Below are positions 34,587 to 41,963 of a DNA stretch of 41,963 bases, one piece after another. The stretch is from assembly GCA_903926855.1 (NCBI GenBank), contig CAIYKV010000108.1, forward strand, positions 1 through 41,963. Direction: 5' to 3'. The notes under the pieces are model-generated. The model was not told where the DNA came from. It made no database searches and saw only the letters and a list, made by a program, of their open reading frames with translations. Position numbers and translations under genes: made by a program. Source of the stretch: an uncultured Bacteroidota bacterium (GTDB taxonomy: Bacteria > Bacteroidota > Bacteroidia > Chitinophagales > Chitinophagaceae). The number at the start of each line of letters is the position of its first letter. Position 1 is the first letter of the stretch.

Positions 34587-34594
34587 CAAAGGTA
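34587..34594 (-). promoter_or_regulatory. Putative -7 box for rpsA
   Basis: Reads TACCTTTG on the minus strand, an exact TAnnTTTG match. It covers the upstream in-frame ATG at 34589, so ATG 34556 is the start, giving a leader of about 26 nt. No clear -33 TTTG is seen. Confidence 0.5.
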
Positions 34595-35042
34595 GGGAAC
34601 TGAAGGGAGATGGGAAAGGAATTCAGGGAGTTTTTGATTGCTTCCAGCCCATTACATTATCTAAAAATGCTATACAAAGGTTCCAAATGCCACAAACATT
34701 TGTTTTTCAGTCAGTTAGCCTCATTTCAGGTACCAATATTATCATCAATACCAGCCCTTTTAGAAATAGTTTGGCCGGGTTTTCTATGTATTTGCGTCGT
34801 ATCTGCGTTTATATTTCTTCGGTTACAACCGAAGCGGCTTCGATTGTAACCGAAGAAAACCCGAAGAAGCTTCGATTGCAACCGAAGCAGAACCGAGTGA
34901 AATAAGACGCGAATACGAAGGAAATAGAATTGGTATCTGGATCTTTCTACCTTTTTTGAAGGTGATACTTTGGTAATACAATGTGTTGGTGATAACACCA
35001 ACCCCGGCCAAAAGAGAATAGGCTTGTTTCCTGAACCAGCAG
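34595..35042. other. Gene-poor region upstream of rpsA
   Basis: No convincing gene. From 34928 to 35092 one plus-strand frame is open for 54 codons (NWYLDLSTFFEGDTLVIQC...VGDNTNPGQKRIGLF) but has no start codon or family match I recognise; it may be a relic. The palindromic array at 34815-34888 is noted separately. The remaining sequence is unremarkable. Confidence 0.5.
34815..34888. repeat. Array of three 18-bp palindromes
   Basis: CTTCGGTTACAACCGAAG (34817-34834), CTTCGATTGTAACCGAAG (34838-34855) and CTTCGATTGCAACCGAAG (34870-34887) share the pattern CTTCGRTTNYAACCGAAG. The first two together fold into a 20-pair hairpin with one mismatch (34815-34857). Function unknown. Confidence 0.8.
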
Positions 35043-35345
35043 TTATTCCCAATAATTTTTCATTAGGTCTGCCACCCATCCAGGTTGACTGATTTCTCCT
35101 TTAGGTTGAAATTCTTTGAAAACAGGTTTGATGTCCAAAACAGGCGTACCGTCAATCGCATCAAGATTTTTCACCCGGATGATTCTCCCGGCATGCGATA
35201 AAAGCATTACTGTACAGAGACCAATTTTATTTGGCCTGTCCTTTTTTCTTTGCCCGAAAATACCAACCAAAGGATAGTCTGGATTACCCCTTGGCCTGCA
35301 AAGACCGATGAAAGTGACCAGGCTAAACCGAAGCAAAGTGACCAC
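35043..35345 (-). pseudogene. 5'-truncated TrmO-like tRNA m6t6A37 methyltransferase
   Basis: The minus strand encodes 85-90 residues that match the C-terminal half of TrmO/TsaA-type proteins, which methylate N6 of t6A37 in tRNA: RPRGNPDYPLVGIFGQRKKDRPNKIGL, then RVKNLDAIDGTPVLDIKPVFKEFQPKG and WVADLMKNYWE. Family members have a conserved N-terminal half of roughly 70 residues that is absent here. The ORF start (LLRFSLVTFIGLC) is not family-like, and no frame upstream to 35560 carries the missing half. Around 35305-35350 the words GGTCACTTT and AACCGAAG recur, consistent with a rearranged junction. It is probably a non-functional remnant. Confidence 0.7.
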
Positions 35346-35738
35346 CTTTTTTGCTGGCGAAGATTCGATGTTGATAACTACTCGGGAGGTAGATTTTTCG
35401 CATAGTATTTGATGCTGATTGCAGTTGCAATTCCTTACAAATTTACTCCTACTGTTTATTATTTCCTACTGGTGCTTCTCTTTTAATTCTACACTACCCT
35501 GGAACAGATCTGTTACTGTCCATTTCCATTTAAAATCAATTGGTTAATATAAATGCTGCGGCGAAGCCGATATGTTTATCGTGCATTAGATGAGCAATAC
35601 GGCGATGAAATAATGGAGGTGGAATGATCTGAAGGAAGAGATTATGCAGCTAATAACGGGGCGTAGAATTGATCTATGAAGGGCTGCTCACTTTGAGCCG
35701 GTTTACTATGGTCAGTTTCGATCGGTTTACCCTGTAAC
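35346..35738. other. 393-bp stretch with possible gene relic
   Basis: No intact gene. A plus-strand frame from ATG 35553 codes for MLRRSRYVYRALDEQYGDEI then stops at 35625; the same frame continues with SEGRDYAANNGA before the next stop. Short open pieces in the other two frames follow, up to the ORF at 35739. The pattern suggests a decayed gene, not identified. No promoter-like or hairpin structure was seen. Confidence 0.4.
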
Positions 35739-36161
35739 GTGATTTCCGGTATTGACTGCTCTGTGTTTCCGGTTCTTGCAGGTAATGCAGATGCTTTGAG
35801 TAATTCACAGAGTTTTAGCAGCCGGGGTATTTGCAGTAAATATTTTATTCATGATCATTCTCCTGTTTATCCGGAACGGTTTGCAAGAAGACAGGATATT
35901 TCTATTACGGTTTCAACCAATCTGGTAAATGAGCTCAGAAAAAATAACTGGCTGGATAGTAAAAATTATTTTATCAACACTTCCGGTTTTGTGAGCGCGG
36001 ATGTACAGGCTAAGCCTGCTAATTATCCTGTTTTCCTGAGTTTGAATTTAACACAGCAGGTAGATGTGCTTAACCAGATTGATGTGATGTATGCTGCGCA
36101 TCAGTTTTATAGCGATTTTAATAGGACAACGATAAAATTTTTGGATACACAGTGTCAGTAG
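35739..36161 (+). pseudogene. Orphan C-terminal fragment of an unidentified protein
   Basis: A 140-residue open frame starting at GTG 35739; an in-frame stop lies 15 codons upstream, and the first residues (MISGIDCSVFPVLAGNADALS) do not look like a protein start or signal peptide. The remainder has the composition of a folded secreted protein: HSPVYPERFARRQDISITVSTNLVNELRKNNWLDSKNYFI, then YPVFLSLNLTQQVDVLNQIDVMYAAHQFYSDFNRTTIKFLDTQCQ. It may be the C-terminal part of an alpha/beta-hydrolase-like secreted enzyme, but I cannot confirm it. A terminator follows at 36196. It is probably a relic but could be an expressed small protein. Confidence 0.4.
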
Positions 36162-36195
36162 CCACCAAATAATTCCATACAATTATTCAGCAAAT

Positions 36196-36223
36196 AAAAA
36201 AGACCTTTCGAAAGGTCTTTTTT
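36196..36223. terminator. Bidirectional terminator after uxuA
   Basis: A perfect palindrome: AAAAAAGACCTTTC (36196-36209) followed directly by its complement GAAAGGTCTTTTTT (36210-36223). It ends the uxuA transcript 10 bp after the stop, and also the plus-strand frame ending at 36161. Confidence 0.92.
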
Positions 36224-36232
36224 ATTGTCGAC

Positions 36233-37390
36233 TTATAAACTTCGTTCAATCCCCAGCTCCAAACCCCTCAATTCGGCCAACCCACGTAAGCGACCAATGG
36301 CACTGTATCCGGGATTGGTTATCTTTTTAAGATCGTCCAGCATCTGGTGCCCATGATCTGGTCGCATAGGTATGGATATGCCACGACGTTTCTGTACTTG
36401 CACAATTTCTTTTACCACGGCATACATGTCTACATCCCCATCCAAATGATCTGCTTCATAAAAATTACCTTCGGCATCTCTCTTCGTGCTTCGGAGGTGA
36501 ATGAAATGAATATAATCTCCCAGTCGTTTTACCATGCCGGGTAAATCATTATCCGGTCTTACACCAAATGAACCGGTACAGAAACAAAATCCATTGGCGG
36601 GTGATGATATAGCTTGCCTGAGATCATGGGCATCCTGTTCGGTGCTCATAATACGAGGTAGCCCTAACACAGAATAAGGCGGATCATCAGGATGGATCGC
36701 CATTACTAAGCCTAAGGATTCTGCCACAGGAACCACCTGTTCTAAAAAATAAAAAAGATGTTCTTTCAATTTTGCCCGATCAATCCCTTCATACTTTTTG
36801 AGCGCAGAAAAAATTTGTTCGGATGTAAATTGTTCGCGACTTCCCGGCAGACCCATCAGCATATTATTACATAAAAGATCTTTGTCTTCCCTTGACATGA
36901 GCGCCAGCTTCTTCTTACCTCTTTCAATCTCCTCAGCTGTATAATCCTTTTCCGCACCCGGGCGTTTCAATAGGAACATATCAAAAGCAATAAAAGCCGC
37001 TTTTTCAAAATACAGGGCGCGGCTCCTGTCGGGCAATTCATAAGAAATATCAGTACGCACCCAATCGAGTATGGGCATGAAATTATAAGTAACCACTTTC
37101 AATCCACAAGCCGCTACATTCTGTAGACTGATTTTGTATTTATCAATCCATTCCTGGAAATTACCATACTGTCTTTTGATATCTTCATGCACAGGCAGGC
37201 TTTCAATCACCGTCCAGCGCATACCAGCTGATTCTATCAATGCTTTTCTTTCATTGATCGCATCGATCGTCCATATTTCTCCTACGGGTATCTGGTGCAG
37301 GGCAGATACCACGCCTGAGCAACCCGCCTGACGGATATCCCAGAGATCTACGGGATCATCAGGACCGTACCATCGCATTGTATGTTCCAT
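36233..37390 (-). CDS. uxuA: Mannonate dehydratase
   Basis: Dehydrates D-mannonate to 2-keto-3-deoxy-D-gluconate in glucuronate catabolism. The ORF reaches 37417, but ATG 37390 gives the standard N-terminus [35 protein letters not shown] (385 residues). Further landmarks: [16 protein letters not shown], the metal-site [58 protein letters not shown] and [14 protein letters not shown]. This is the xylose-isomerase-like UxuA. It sits at the 3' end of the cluster with araA and a sugar symporter, so it may serve uronic acids from pectin or glucuronoxylan. A hairpin separates it from the symporter gene. Confidence 0.96.
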   Translation of the reverse strand: MEHTMRWYGPDDPVDLWDIRQAGCSGVVSALHQIPVGEIWTIDAINERKALIESAGMRWTVIESLPVHEDIKRQYGNFQEWIDKYKISLQNVAACGLKVVTYNFMPILDWVRTDISYELPDRSRALYFEKAAFIAFDMFLLKRPGAEKDYTAEEIERGKKKLALMSREDKDLLCNNMLMGLPGSREQFTSEQIFSALKKYEGIDRAKLKEHLFYFLEQVVPVAESLGLVMAIHPDDPPYSVLGLPRIMSTEQDAHDLRQAISSPANGFCFCTGSFGVRPDNDLPGMVKRLGDYIHFIHLRSTKRDAEGNFYEADHLDGDVDMYAVVKEIVQVQKRRGISIPMRPDHGHQMLDDLKKITNPGYSAIGRLRGLAELRGLELGIERSL

Positions 37391-37461
37391 AATATATATT
37401 TTATCCCCTAGCCCCATTTTTCAAATTGGGGAGGGAAAGGAAAATTAAATGGATACGATTA

Positions 37462-37498
37462 GATTTCGCAGATCCGGTTTATAAAAATCTGCGAAATC
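37462..37498. repeat. Hairpin between sugar symporter and uxuA
   Basis: GATTTCGCAGAT (37462-37473) and ATCTGCGAAATC (37487-37498) form a perfect 12-bp stem with a 13-nt loop. It lies 21 bp beyond the symporter stop, and 72 bp before ATG 37390 of uxuA. No T-run, so it could be a processing site or a partial terminator. A nearby inverted pair CCCCTAGCCCCA/TTGGGGAGGG sits at about 37406-37436. Confidence 0.65.
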
Positions 37499-37518
37499 GA
37501 TGTAGCTATTGCTAATCC

Positions 37519-39192
37519 TTACCAGAAAATGGTATACAAAGCTGTCAGAATACCGCCTACAATTAGAACCCCAACCGTAAATGCGGGACTGAGTTTGAAC
37601 ATGCTTCTGTCTATCTCCAATCCCTTTCCTTTCACACCCATTTTATTTCCTATGGTACTAATAAGCCACATACCCACAATACAAATCACAAATACAAAAC
37701 CCATTCTGTCAAGGAAAGGAATTTCATAAATGCCTTTATCTGTTTTCGCAGCAAAACCATAAGGTTCCAGGAAAGCCAGGTTCATAAAGGCCGGAAGAAA
37801 TTTAAAAAAGATAGAGAAAACAAAACCACCAACGGTTGCAAATAATGCAGCGGAAGAAGTGGTCTTTTTCCAGAAGAACCCGAGTATGAACATGGCAAAA
37901 ATACCAGGCGATACAAAGCCTGTATATTCCTGTATAAATTCGAATCCGCCTTTTTTATCAATACCCATAAAAGGTGCAATTACCACACCAATGATCAATG
38001 CCAATACCACCGTAATTTTCCCAATCCATACCATTTTCTTTTCATCCGCTGCAGGATTGATCTTTTTCTTATAAATATCCAAAGTAAAAATCGTAGAAAT
38101 ACTGTTGGCTTTACCGGCGAGCGATGCCACTACCGCTGCAGTTAAAGCAGCAAATGCCAAACCTTTTAATCCGGGTCCTAACAGATTCAACATAACCGGG
38201 TATGCATTATCCTGAACGATTTCACCATTCACCATCATTTGCTCATGAAAACCACCATTCTGGTAAAGTACATACGCTGCAATACCTGGTATCACCACAA
38301 TTACAGGCATCAGCAATTTGAGGAAAGCGGCAAACAGGATTCCGCTTCTGGCGGTTTTTAAATCAGCCCCCAGGGCACGTTGAGTGATATATTGGTTACA
38401 TCCCCAATAATTCAGGTTAACGATCCACATACCACCGAGTAAAACAGTTAATCCCGGCAGACTGATAAAATTCGGATTATCTTTTTTCAGGATCATGTGA
38501 AAATGATCATTGGCTTTATCGGTCAGTAATTTCAGTCCGTTTAATACTCCCGTAGTGCCAAATTTCTCTGATACCAAGGTAAGCGCCAGATAGGTAGTGG
38601 CCAATCCGCCTACAATTAAAAAGAATACTTGTATCACATCTGTATAACCGATTACTTTCATTCCACCCAGTGTAATGATAACGGCAAAGCCTGCCAGGAA
38701 AACCATACACAGGTAAAGCGGTAATCCTGAAATCGCATGAATAGCCAAGGCACCCAGATACAATATAGAAGTGAGGTTCACAACCACGTATAATAAAAGC
38801 CAGAAAATGGCCATGATCATAGCAACTGTGCTATTATACCGCTGGTTCAGAAACTGCGGCATGGTATAGATCTTGTTTTTAAGATAAACCGGTATAAAAA
38901 ATATGGCTACGATCATTAGCGTAGCGGCGGCCATCCACTCGTAAGTAGAAATGGCGAGACCCATTTTAAATCCGTTACCACTCATACCAATCATCTGCTC
39001 AGCCGAAATATTAGAAGCAATGAGGGAGGCACCGATGGCCCACCAGGTAAGCGATCCCTCGGCCAGAAAATAATCATGCGAAGCCGTAGTGCTTGCTTTT
39101 TTCTTGCGTCTGTAAACCCAATAACCATAACTGGCTACTATCACAAAATAAACAAGGAATACAATGTAATCAGCTGTTTGCAATGATTTCAT
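37519..39192 (-). CDS. Sodium:solute symporter (SSS family, SGLT-like sugar transporter)
   Basis: An inner-membrane transporter of 557 residues with about 14 hydrophobic segments. The beginning, YIVFLVYFVIVASYGYWVYRRKKK, then ASLIASNISAEQMIGMSGNGFKMGL, is characteristic of the SGLT-like branch (vSGLT) of SSS. LAFAALTAAVVASLAGKANSISTIFTLDIY contains the sodium-site helix. Placed between araA and uxuA, it probably imports L-arabinose or a uronic acid; substrate not proven. The araA stop is 72 bp upstream on the same strand, so the two may be cotranscribed. ATG 39192 is the clear start. Confidence 0.94.
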   Translation of the reverse strand: MKSLQTADYIVFLVYFVIVASYGYWVYRRKKKASTTASHDYFLAEGSLTWWAIGASLIASNISAEQMIGMSGNGFKMGLAISTYEWMAAATLMIVAIFFIPVYLKNKIYTMPQFLNQRYNSTVAMIMAIFWLLLYVVVNLTSILYLGALAIHAISGLPLYLCMVFLAGFAVIITLGGMKVIGYTDVIQVFFLIVGGLATTYLALTLVSEKFGTTGVLNGLKLLTDKANDHFHMILKKDNPNFISLPGLTVLLGGMWIVNLNYWGCNQYITQRALGADLKTARSGILFAAFLKLLMPVIVVIPGIAAYVLYQNGGFHEQMMVNGEIVQDNAYPVMLNLLGPGLKGLAFAALTAAVVASLAGKANSISTIFTLDIYKKKINPAADEKKMVWIGKITVVLALIIGVVIAPFMGIDKKGGFEFIQEYTGFVSPGIFAMFILGFFWKKTTSSAALFATVGGFVFSIFFKFLPAFMNLAFLEPYGFAAKTDKGIYEIPFLDRMGFVFVICIVGMWLISTIGNKMGVKGKGLEIDRSMFKLSPAFTVGVLIVGGILTALYTIFW

Positions 39193-39264
39193 AAAAGCTT
39201 TCGTTTAGGGGTATTGATGAATGGTGATTATTTTTGAAAATGATAATTGAAAAAGATGCTTATT

Positions 39265-40758
39265 TTATTTCTGGTAATACATATCGTTCCATCTTAATTG
39301 ATTCTTGAATTCATGAATCCTTGTGTCTTTATCAATTAACACCAGTTCTATCCCTGCCATTTCTGCAAAATCAGTCAGGTGTTCTGTTGTCAGGTTTTGG
39401 CTATAACAGGTATGATGCGCTCCGCCCGCCAATATCCAGGCGGCACAACCGGTATGCATATTGGGATAAGGTTTCCAAAGCACCCTGGCCACAGGCAGTT
39501 TAGGCATACTCTGCATGGGTGCCACAGCAATTACTTCATTGACCAATAATCGGAATCGATTGCCCATATCAATCATAGAAGCATTTAAAGCCGGACCAGG
39601 AGCTGAATTAAATACCAGTCTTACAGGATCTGCCTTACCCCCAATGCCCAATGGATGAATCTCACAACTGGGTTTTGCATCCGCAATACTTTCACAGATT
39701 TCCAGCATATGGCTTCCTAATACCATACGGTTATCCGGATTAAAATGATAGGTATAATCTTCCATAAAACTATTTCCTCCTTTCATTCCACTACCCATCA
39801 CTTTCATCGCCCTTACCAAGGCTGCGGTTTTCCAATCGCCCTCACCCGCAAACCCATATCCTTTTTTCATTAATCGCTGTGCCGCAATACCGGGCAATTG
39901 TACCATGCCATGCAGATCCTCAAATGTATCTGTAAACCCTTTGAAATTTCCGTTCTCCAAAAATGTTTGTATCCCCAATTCTATTCTCGCGGCTTCCCGC
40001 AATGATTGTCGTTGTTCTCCCCTGGGTAATAGAGATTCTGCGAGGATATAATCAGATGTGTATTCTTCTATCAGATTATCAATTTGTTTATCGCTGATCG
40101 AATTGATCACCGCAACGAGGTCACCTACCCCATACGTATTTACGCTATACCCGAACTTAATTTCCGCCTCTACCTTATCTCCTTCCGTAACAGCCACATT
40201 ACGCATATTATCGCCAAACCTGGCAAATTTGGCGGATTGCCAATCTGCCCAGGCAGCGGCGGCCCTTGTCCAGGCATTGATTTTTTCCAATGATTCCGGA
40301 TCTTCCCAATATCCTACTACCACTTTACGGTTCAGTCGCATACGACTCATGATAAACCCAAACTCACGATCGCCATGTGCAGACTGATTCAGGTTCATAA
40401 AATCCATATCGATAGTTGCCCAGGGAATATCCCTGTTGAACTGTGTATGAAAATGCAACATCGGTTTATTCAATATACGCAGTCCCCCAATCCACATTTT
40501 TGCGGGAGAGAATGTATGCATCCAGGTAATGATACCAATACAATCCGTTGATTGATTGGCTTCCATACAAACCGCATAAATTTCCTCCGCTGTTTTTACT
40601 GTTGGCTTATATACTACCGTTACCGGTATTTGTGAAGCACTATTTAATGAAGCAGCAATGGTTTGCGAATGTTGCGCCACCTGCAATAAAGTTTCCTCTC
40701 CATACAGATGCTGGCTTCCCGTAACAAACCAGACTTCTCTTTTCTTCAGATCTATCAT
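39265..40758 (-). CDS. araA: L-arabinose isomerase
   Basis: Converts L-arabinose to L-ribulose, the first step of arabinose catabolism. ORF extends to 40779 but ATG 40758 gives [20 protein letters not shown], the standard start (497 residues, normal). Conserved pieces include [65 protein letters not shown] and [23 protein letters not shown], which carry the metal-binding glutamates and histidines. A MITE-like repeat begins 38 bp upstream of the ATG, so the araA promoter either lies in or beyond it. No araB or araD is in this window. Confidence 0.97.
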   Translation of the reverse strand: MIDLKKREVWFVTGSQHLYGEETLLQVAQHSQTIAASLNSASQIPVTVVYKPTVKTAEEIYAVCMEANQSTDCIGIITWMHTFSPAKMWIGGLRILNKPMLHFHTQFNRDIPWATIDMDFMNLNQSAHGDREFGFIMSRMRLNRKVVVGYWEDPESLEKINAWTRAAAAWADWQSAKFARFGDNMRNVAVTEGDKVEAEIKFGYSVNTYGVGDLVAVINSISDKQIDNLIEEYTSDYILAESLLPRGEQRQSLREAARIELGIQTFLENGNFKGFTDTFEDLHGMVQLPGIAAQRLMKKGYGFAGEGDWKTAALVRAMKVMGSGMKGGNSFMEDYTYHFNPDNRMVLGSHMLEICESIADAKPSCEIHPLGIGGKADPVRLVFNSAPGPALNASMIDMGNRFRLLVNEVIAVAPMQSMPKLPVARVLWKPYPNMHTGCAAWILAGGAHHTCYSQNLTTEHLTDFAEMAGIELVLIDKDTRIHEFKNQLRWNDMYYQK

Positions 40759-41094
40759 AATTATCTTTTTAGTATGCAATGAATTTTATTCATTTCTAAG
40801 GTGTTATGCTATTTAAAAAAAATCTAGCAAAACACGTTGAGTGCTATTATTATAATACGTTCTTAGCGACCATTGCGGTTCATTGCGTCCTTTGCGTTAC
40901 AGCTTCTACTGGTAACTTTTAAAAGCAGGAGCGCAAAGGACGCAATGAACCGCAGTGAACGCAAAGAAAAATGTTTCGCTTAATCAAATTTCAATCTATT
41001 TAAATAGCACAATAAGTTACTTTCTAATAACCGACCTTTACGCAATCCCTAACCTACAACACCATCTCACAATAAAATACCGAAACAGGTTTCC
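40759..41094. other. 336-bp gap between GH127 gene and araA
   Basis: Mostly the MITE-like repeat (40797-41019). The remaining flanks are AT-rich, and no TAnnTTTG box was found on the minus strand to serve araA, so araA transcription may come from the GH127 gene or from a promoter I do not recognise. Confidence 0.5.
40797..41019. mobile_element. MITE-like repeat, copy 2
   Basis: A 223-bp element related to the one at 4889-5143, in the opposite orientation. The ends are TAAGGTGTTATG (40797-40808) and CACAATAAGTTA (41008-41019); CTATTT next follows both. Flanking 5-mers ATTTC and CTTTC differ at one base. The core forms a 26-bp stem with one mismatch: 40872-40897 (CATTGCGGTTCATTGCG...) pairs with 40933-40958, loop of 35 bases containing TACAGCTTCTA and TTTTAAAAGCAG, words shared with copy 1. 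It lies between the end of the GH127 gene and the start of araA. No protein is encoded. Confidence 0.72.
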
Positions 41095-41963
41095 CTATTT
41101 GGCTATTAACTCAATATCCTTTACCTGCGTTGGAAACCATACCATCATTTCACCTTGTCCGCGGTTTGCCCAGCTATAATAAGGTATAGCAGTCAGTTTT
41201 TGTTTCACAGTAGAAATGGAATTTCCATTAGCTACAATTACGGCAGGTACTTCCGCTGTAAGCACTGTTACCCCATGTAGTAATGCAGGTTGAAATTGAG
41301 TGGTAAATTTTGTATTGTTAGGGATAATTAAGTTAGCTGCTTTCCCATGATTATCCACCCATTCCGCACAATACATCAATGGGCCGCGTTGCAAGGCAAC
41401 TTTACCAATATCATCAGTGAGTTTTTCATTGGCTGATACGGTTCTTACTTCCATTGGCAATAACATTTCGATCTTATCCCCTTTTTTCCAGGATCTATCG
41501 ATAACAGCGTATCCATGTTCGATTGTATACGCAACCGGCTGACCATTTACTTTGATGATGGTTTTCTGATTGGACTGATCGGTAAACGAATACAGATCAG
41601 AAGGTACTGCTCTATTCAAGGCCCATCCCGGAATACGGATCTTCATAGCAAAATTAGCAGGGGTTGCTGGATCAAGCGTAAAGACCAATCCCCCATCCCA
41701 TGGATAATTATTTTGTTGTGTGATCTGTACCGCCTGGTTATGAATAGTGAGGTTTGCCTTTCCATTGATGAAAAGATTTACATACACAGTATCATCTTTC
41801 TGTGCATATACATATCCCGGAATAGAAGGAATCAATCTTACCAAATTGGTAGGGCAGCAGGAACATTCAAACCAACCTGATCTTTCAAATTCAATATCCG
41901 CATGTTTGAAATTATGCGTGATCTGCATGGCATTGGTATAAAAAAATGATTTACCATCCAACC
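41095..41963 (-). CDS. GH127-type beta-L-arabinofuranosidase, C-terminal part (runs off right edge)
   Basis: The minus-strand frame is open to the window edge, so only the C-terminal 289 residues are seen. GKSFFYTNAMQ, then WFECSCCPTNLVRLIPSIPGYVYAQ, is the hallmark of family GH127 (HypBA1-type): the CC pair belongs to a zinc-coordinating site with the nucleophilic cysteine. A beta-sandwich domain follows (TVYVNLFINGKANLTIHN, MKIRIPGWALNR, GYAVIDRSWKKGDKIEMLLPMEVRTV) and a conserved APALQRGPL-like stretch (VALQRGPLMYCAEWVDN). It releases L-arabinofuranose from arabinan or arabinose-containing glycoproteins. Placement next to araA and a sugar symporter supports an arabinose pathway. The N-terminal barrel lies outside the window. 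Confidence 0.93.
   Translation of the reverse strand, partial: LDGKSFFYTNAMQITHNFKHADIEFERSGWFECSCCPTNLVRLIPSIPGYVYAQKDDTVYVNLFINGKANLTIHNQAVQITQQNNYPWDGGLVFTLDPATPANFAMKIRIPGWALNRAVPSDLYSFTDQSNQKTIIKVNGQPVAYTIEHGYAVIDRSWKKGDKIEMLLPMEVRTVSANEKLTDDIGKVALQRGPLMYCAEWVDNHGKAANLIIPNNTKFTTQFQPALLHGVTVLTAEVPAVIVANGNSISTVKQKLTAIPYYSWANRGQGEMMVWFPTQVKDIELIAK

Noticed and set aside
34815..34888. Possible CRISPR array of three repeats
   Set aside because: Repeats are 18 bp and palindromic, spacers 3 and 14 bp, far from the usual sizes; no cas genes.
34405..34905. 166-codon plus-strand frame across the rpsA start
   Set aside because: Overlaps the rpsA coding start and promoter and its composition follows the alanine-rich rpsA tail in reverse; no family resemblance.
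37936..37952. TTCGAATCC word as part of a tRNA gene
   Set aside because: It lies inside the symporter coding sequence and no acceptor or anticodon stems are found around it.

Overview
The window looks like the chromosome of a Bacteroidota bacterium, most likely of the family Chitinophagaceae (inference). The signs are low G+C, type IX secretion components (a PorD-like DUF4835 protein and a type IX C-terminal sorting domain), a DUF7948 surface protein, an extended S1 protein with an unusual N-terminus, several -7 promoter boxes of the Bacteroidota form TAnnTTTG, and gaps filled with wordy repeats such as GGCTATTGGC and CCCTAAACC. No rRNA, tRNA, CRISPR array or complete insertion sequence was found.

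Layout. 1-585 is the start of a large secreted DUF7948 protein that runs off the left edge. 641-8271 is mostly housekeeping: recG, trpS, a deoxynucleoside kinase, pckA, an outer-membrane barrel protein and a LOG-family nucleosidase. 8359-14129 holds a sodium/solute symporter, an O-methyltransferase, a glucosaminidase-LysM protein, hpt and a YfbK-like VWA protein. 14271-14943 is a HigB/HigA toxin-antitoxin pair. 15191-22392 is a five-gene operon-like set: response regulator, histidine kinase, TolC, adaptor and RND pump. It is followed by a PepSY-like protein and a YncE-like beta-propeller. 24022-25843 is grpE-dnaJ. 26032-29780 holds an RlmI-like methyltransferase, a very small type IX cargo-like protein, a peroxiredoxin and the two subunits of a 3-oxoacid CoA-transferase. 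29816-32420 is the bamD-rpoZ-porD-DUF4296 envelope cluster, and rpsA follows at 34556.

34557-36180 is a gene-poor, decayed-looking stretch. It contains a 5'-truncated trmO-like gene, an orphan C-terminal fragment and a small array of 18-bp palindromes. 36233-41963 is a sugar-catabolism cluster on the minus strand: a GH127 beta-L-arabinofuranosidase (cut by the right edge), araA, an SSS sugar symporter and uxuA. Together these could release, import and isomerise L-arabinose, and dehydrate mannonate from hexuronate catabolism.

The least ordinary element is a non-coding repeat present twice in opposite orientations, at 4889-5143 and 40797-41019. It has terminal inverted repeats (TAAcgTGTTgTG), flanking 5-bp direct repeats and a long hairpin core made of the words GCAATGAACCGCA and GTGAACGCAAAG. 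It looks like a miniature inverted-repeat transposable element. I see no clear new multi-gene defence or biosynthetic system here.
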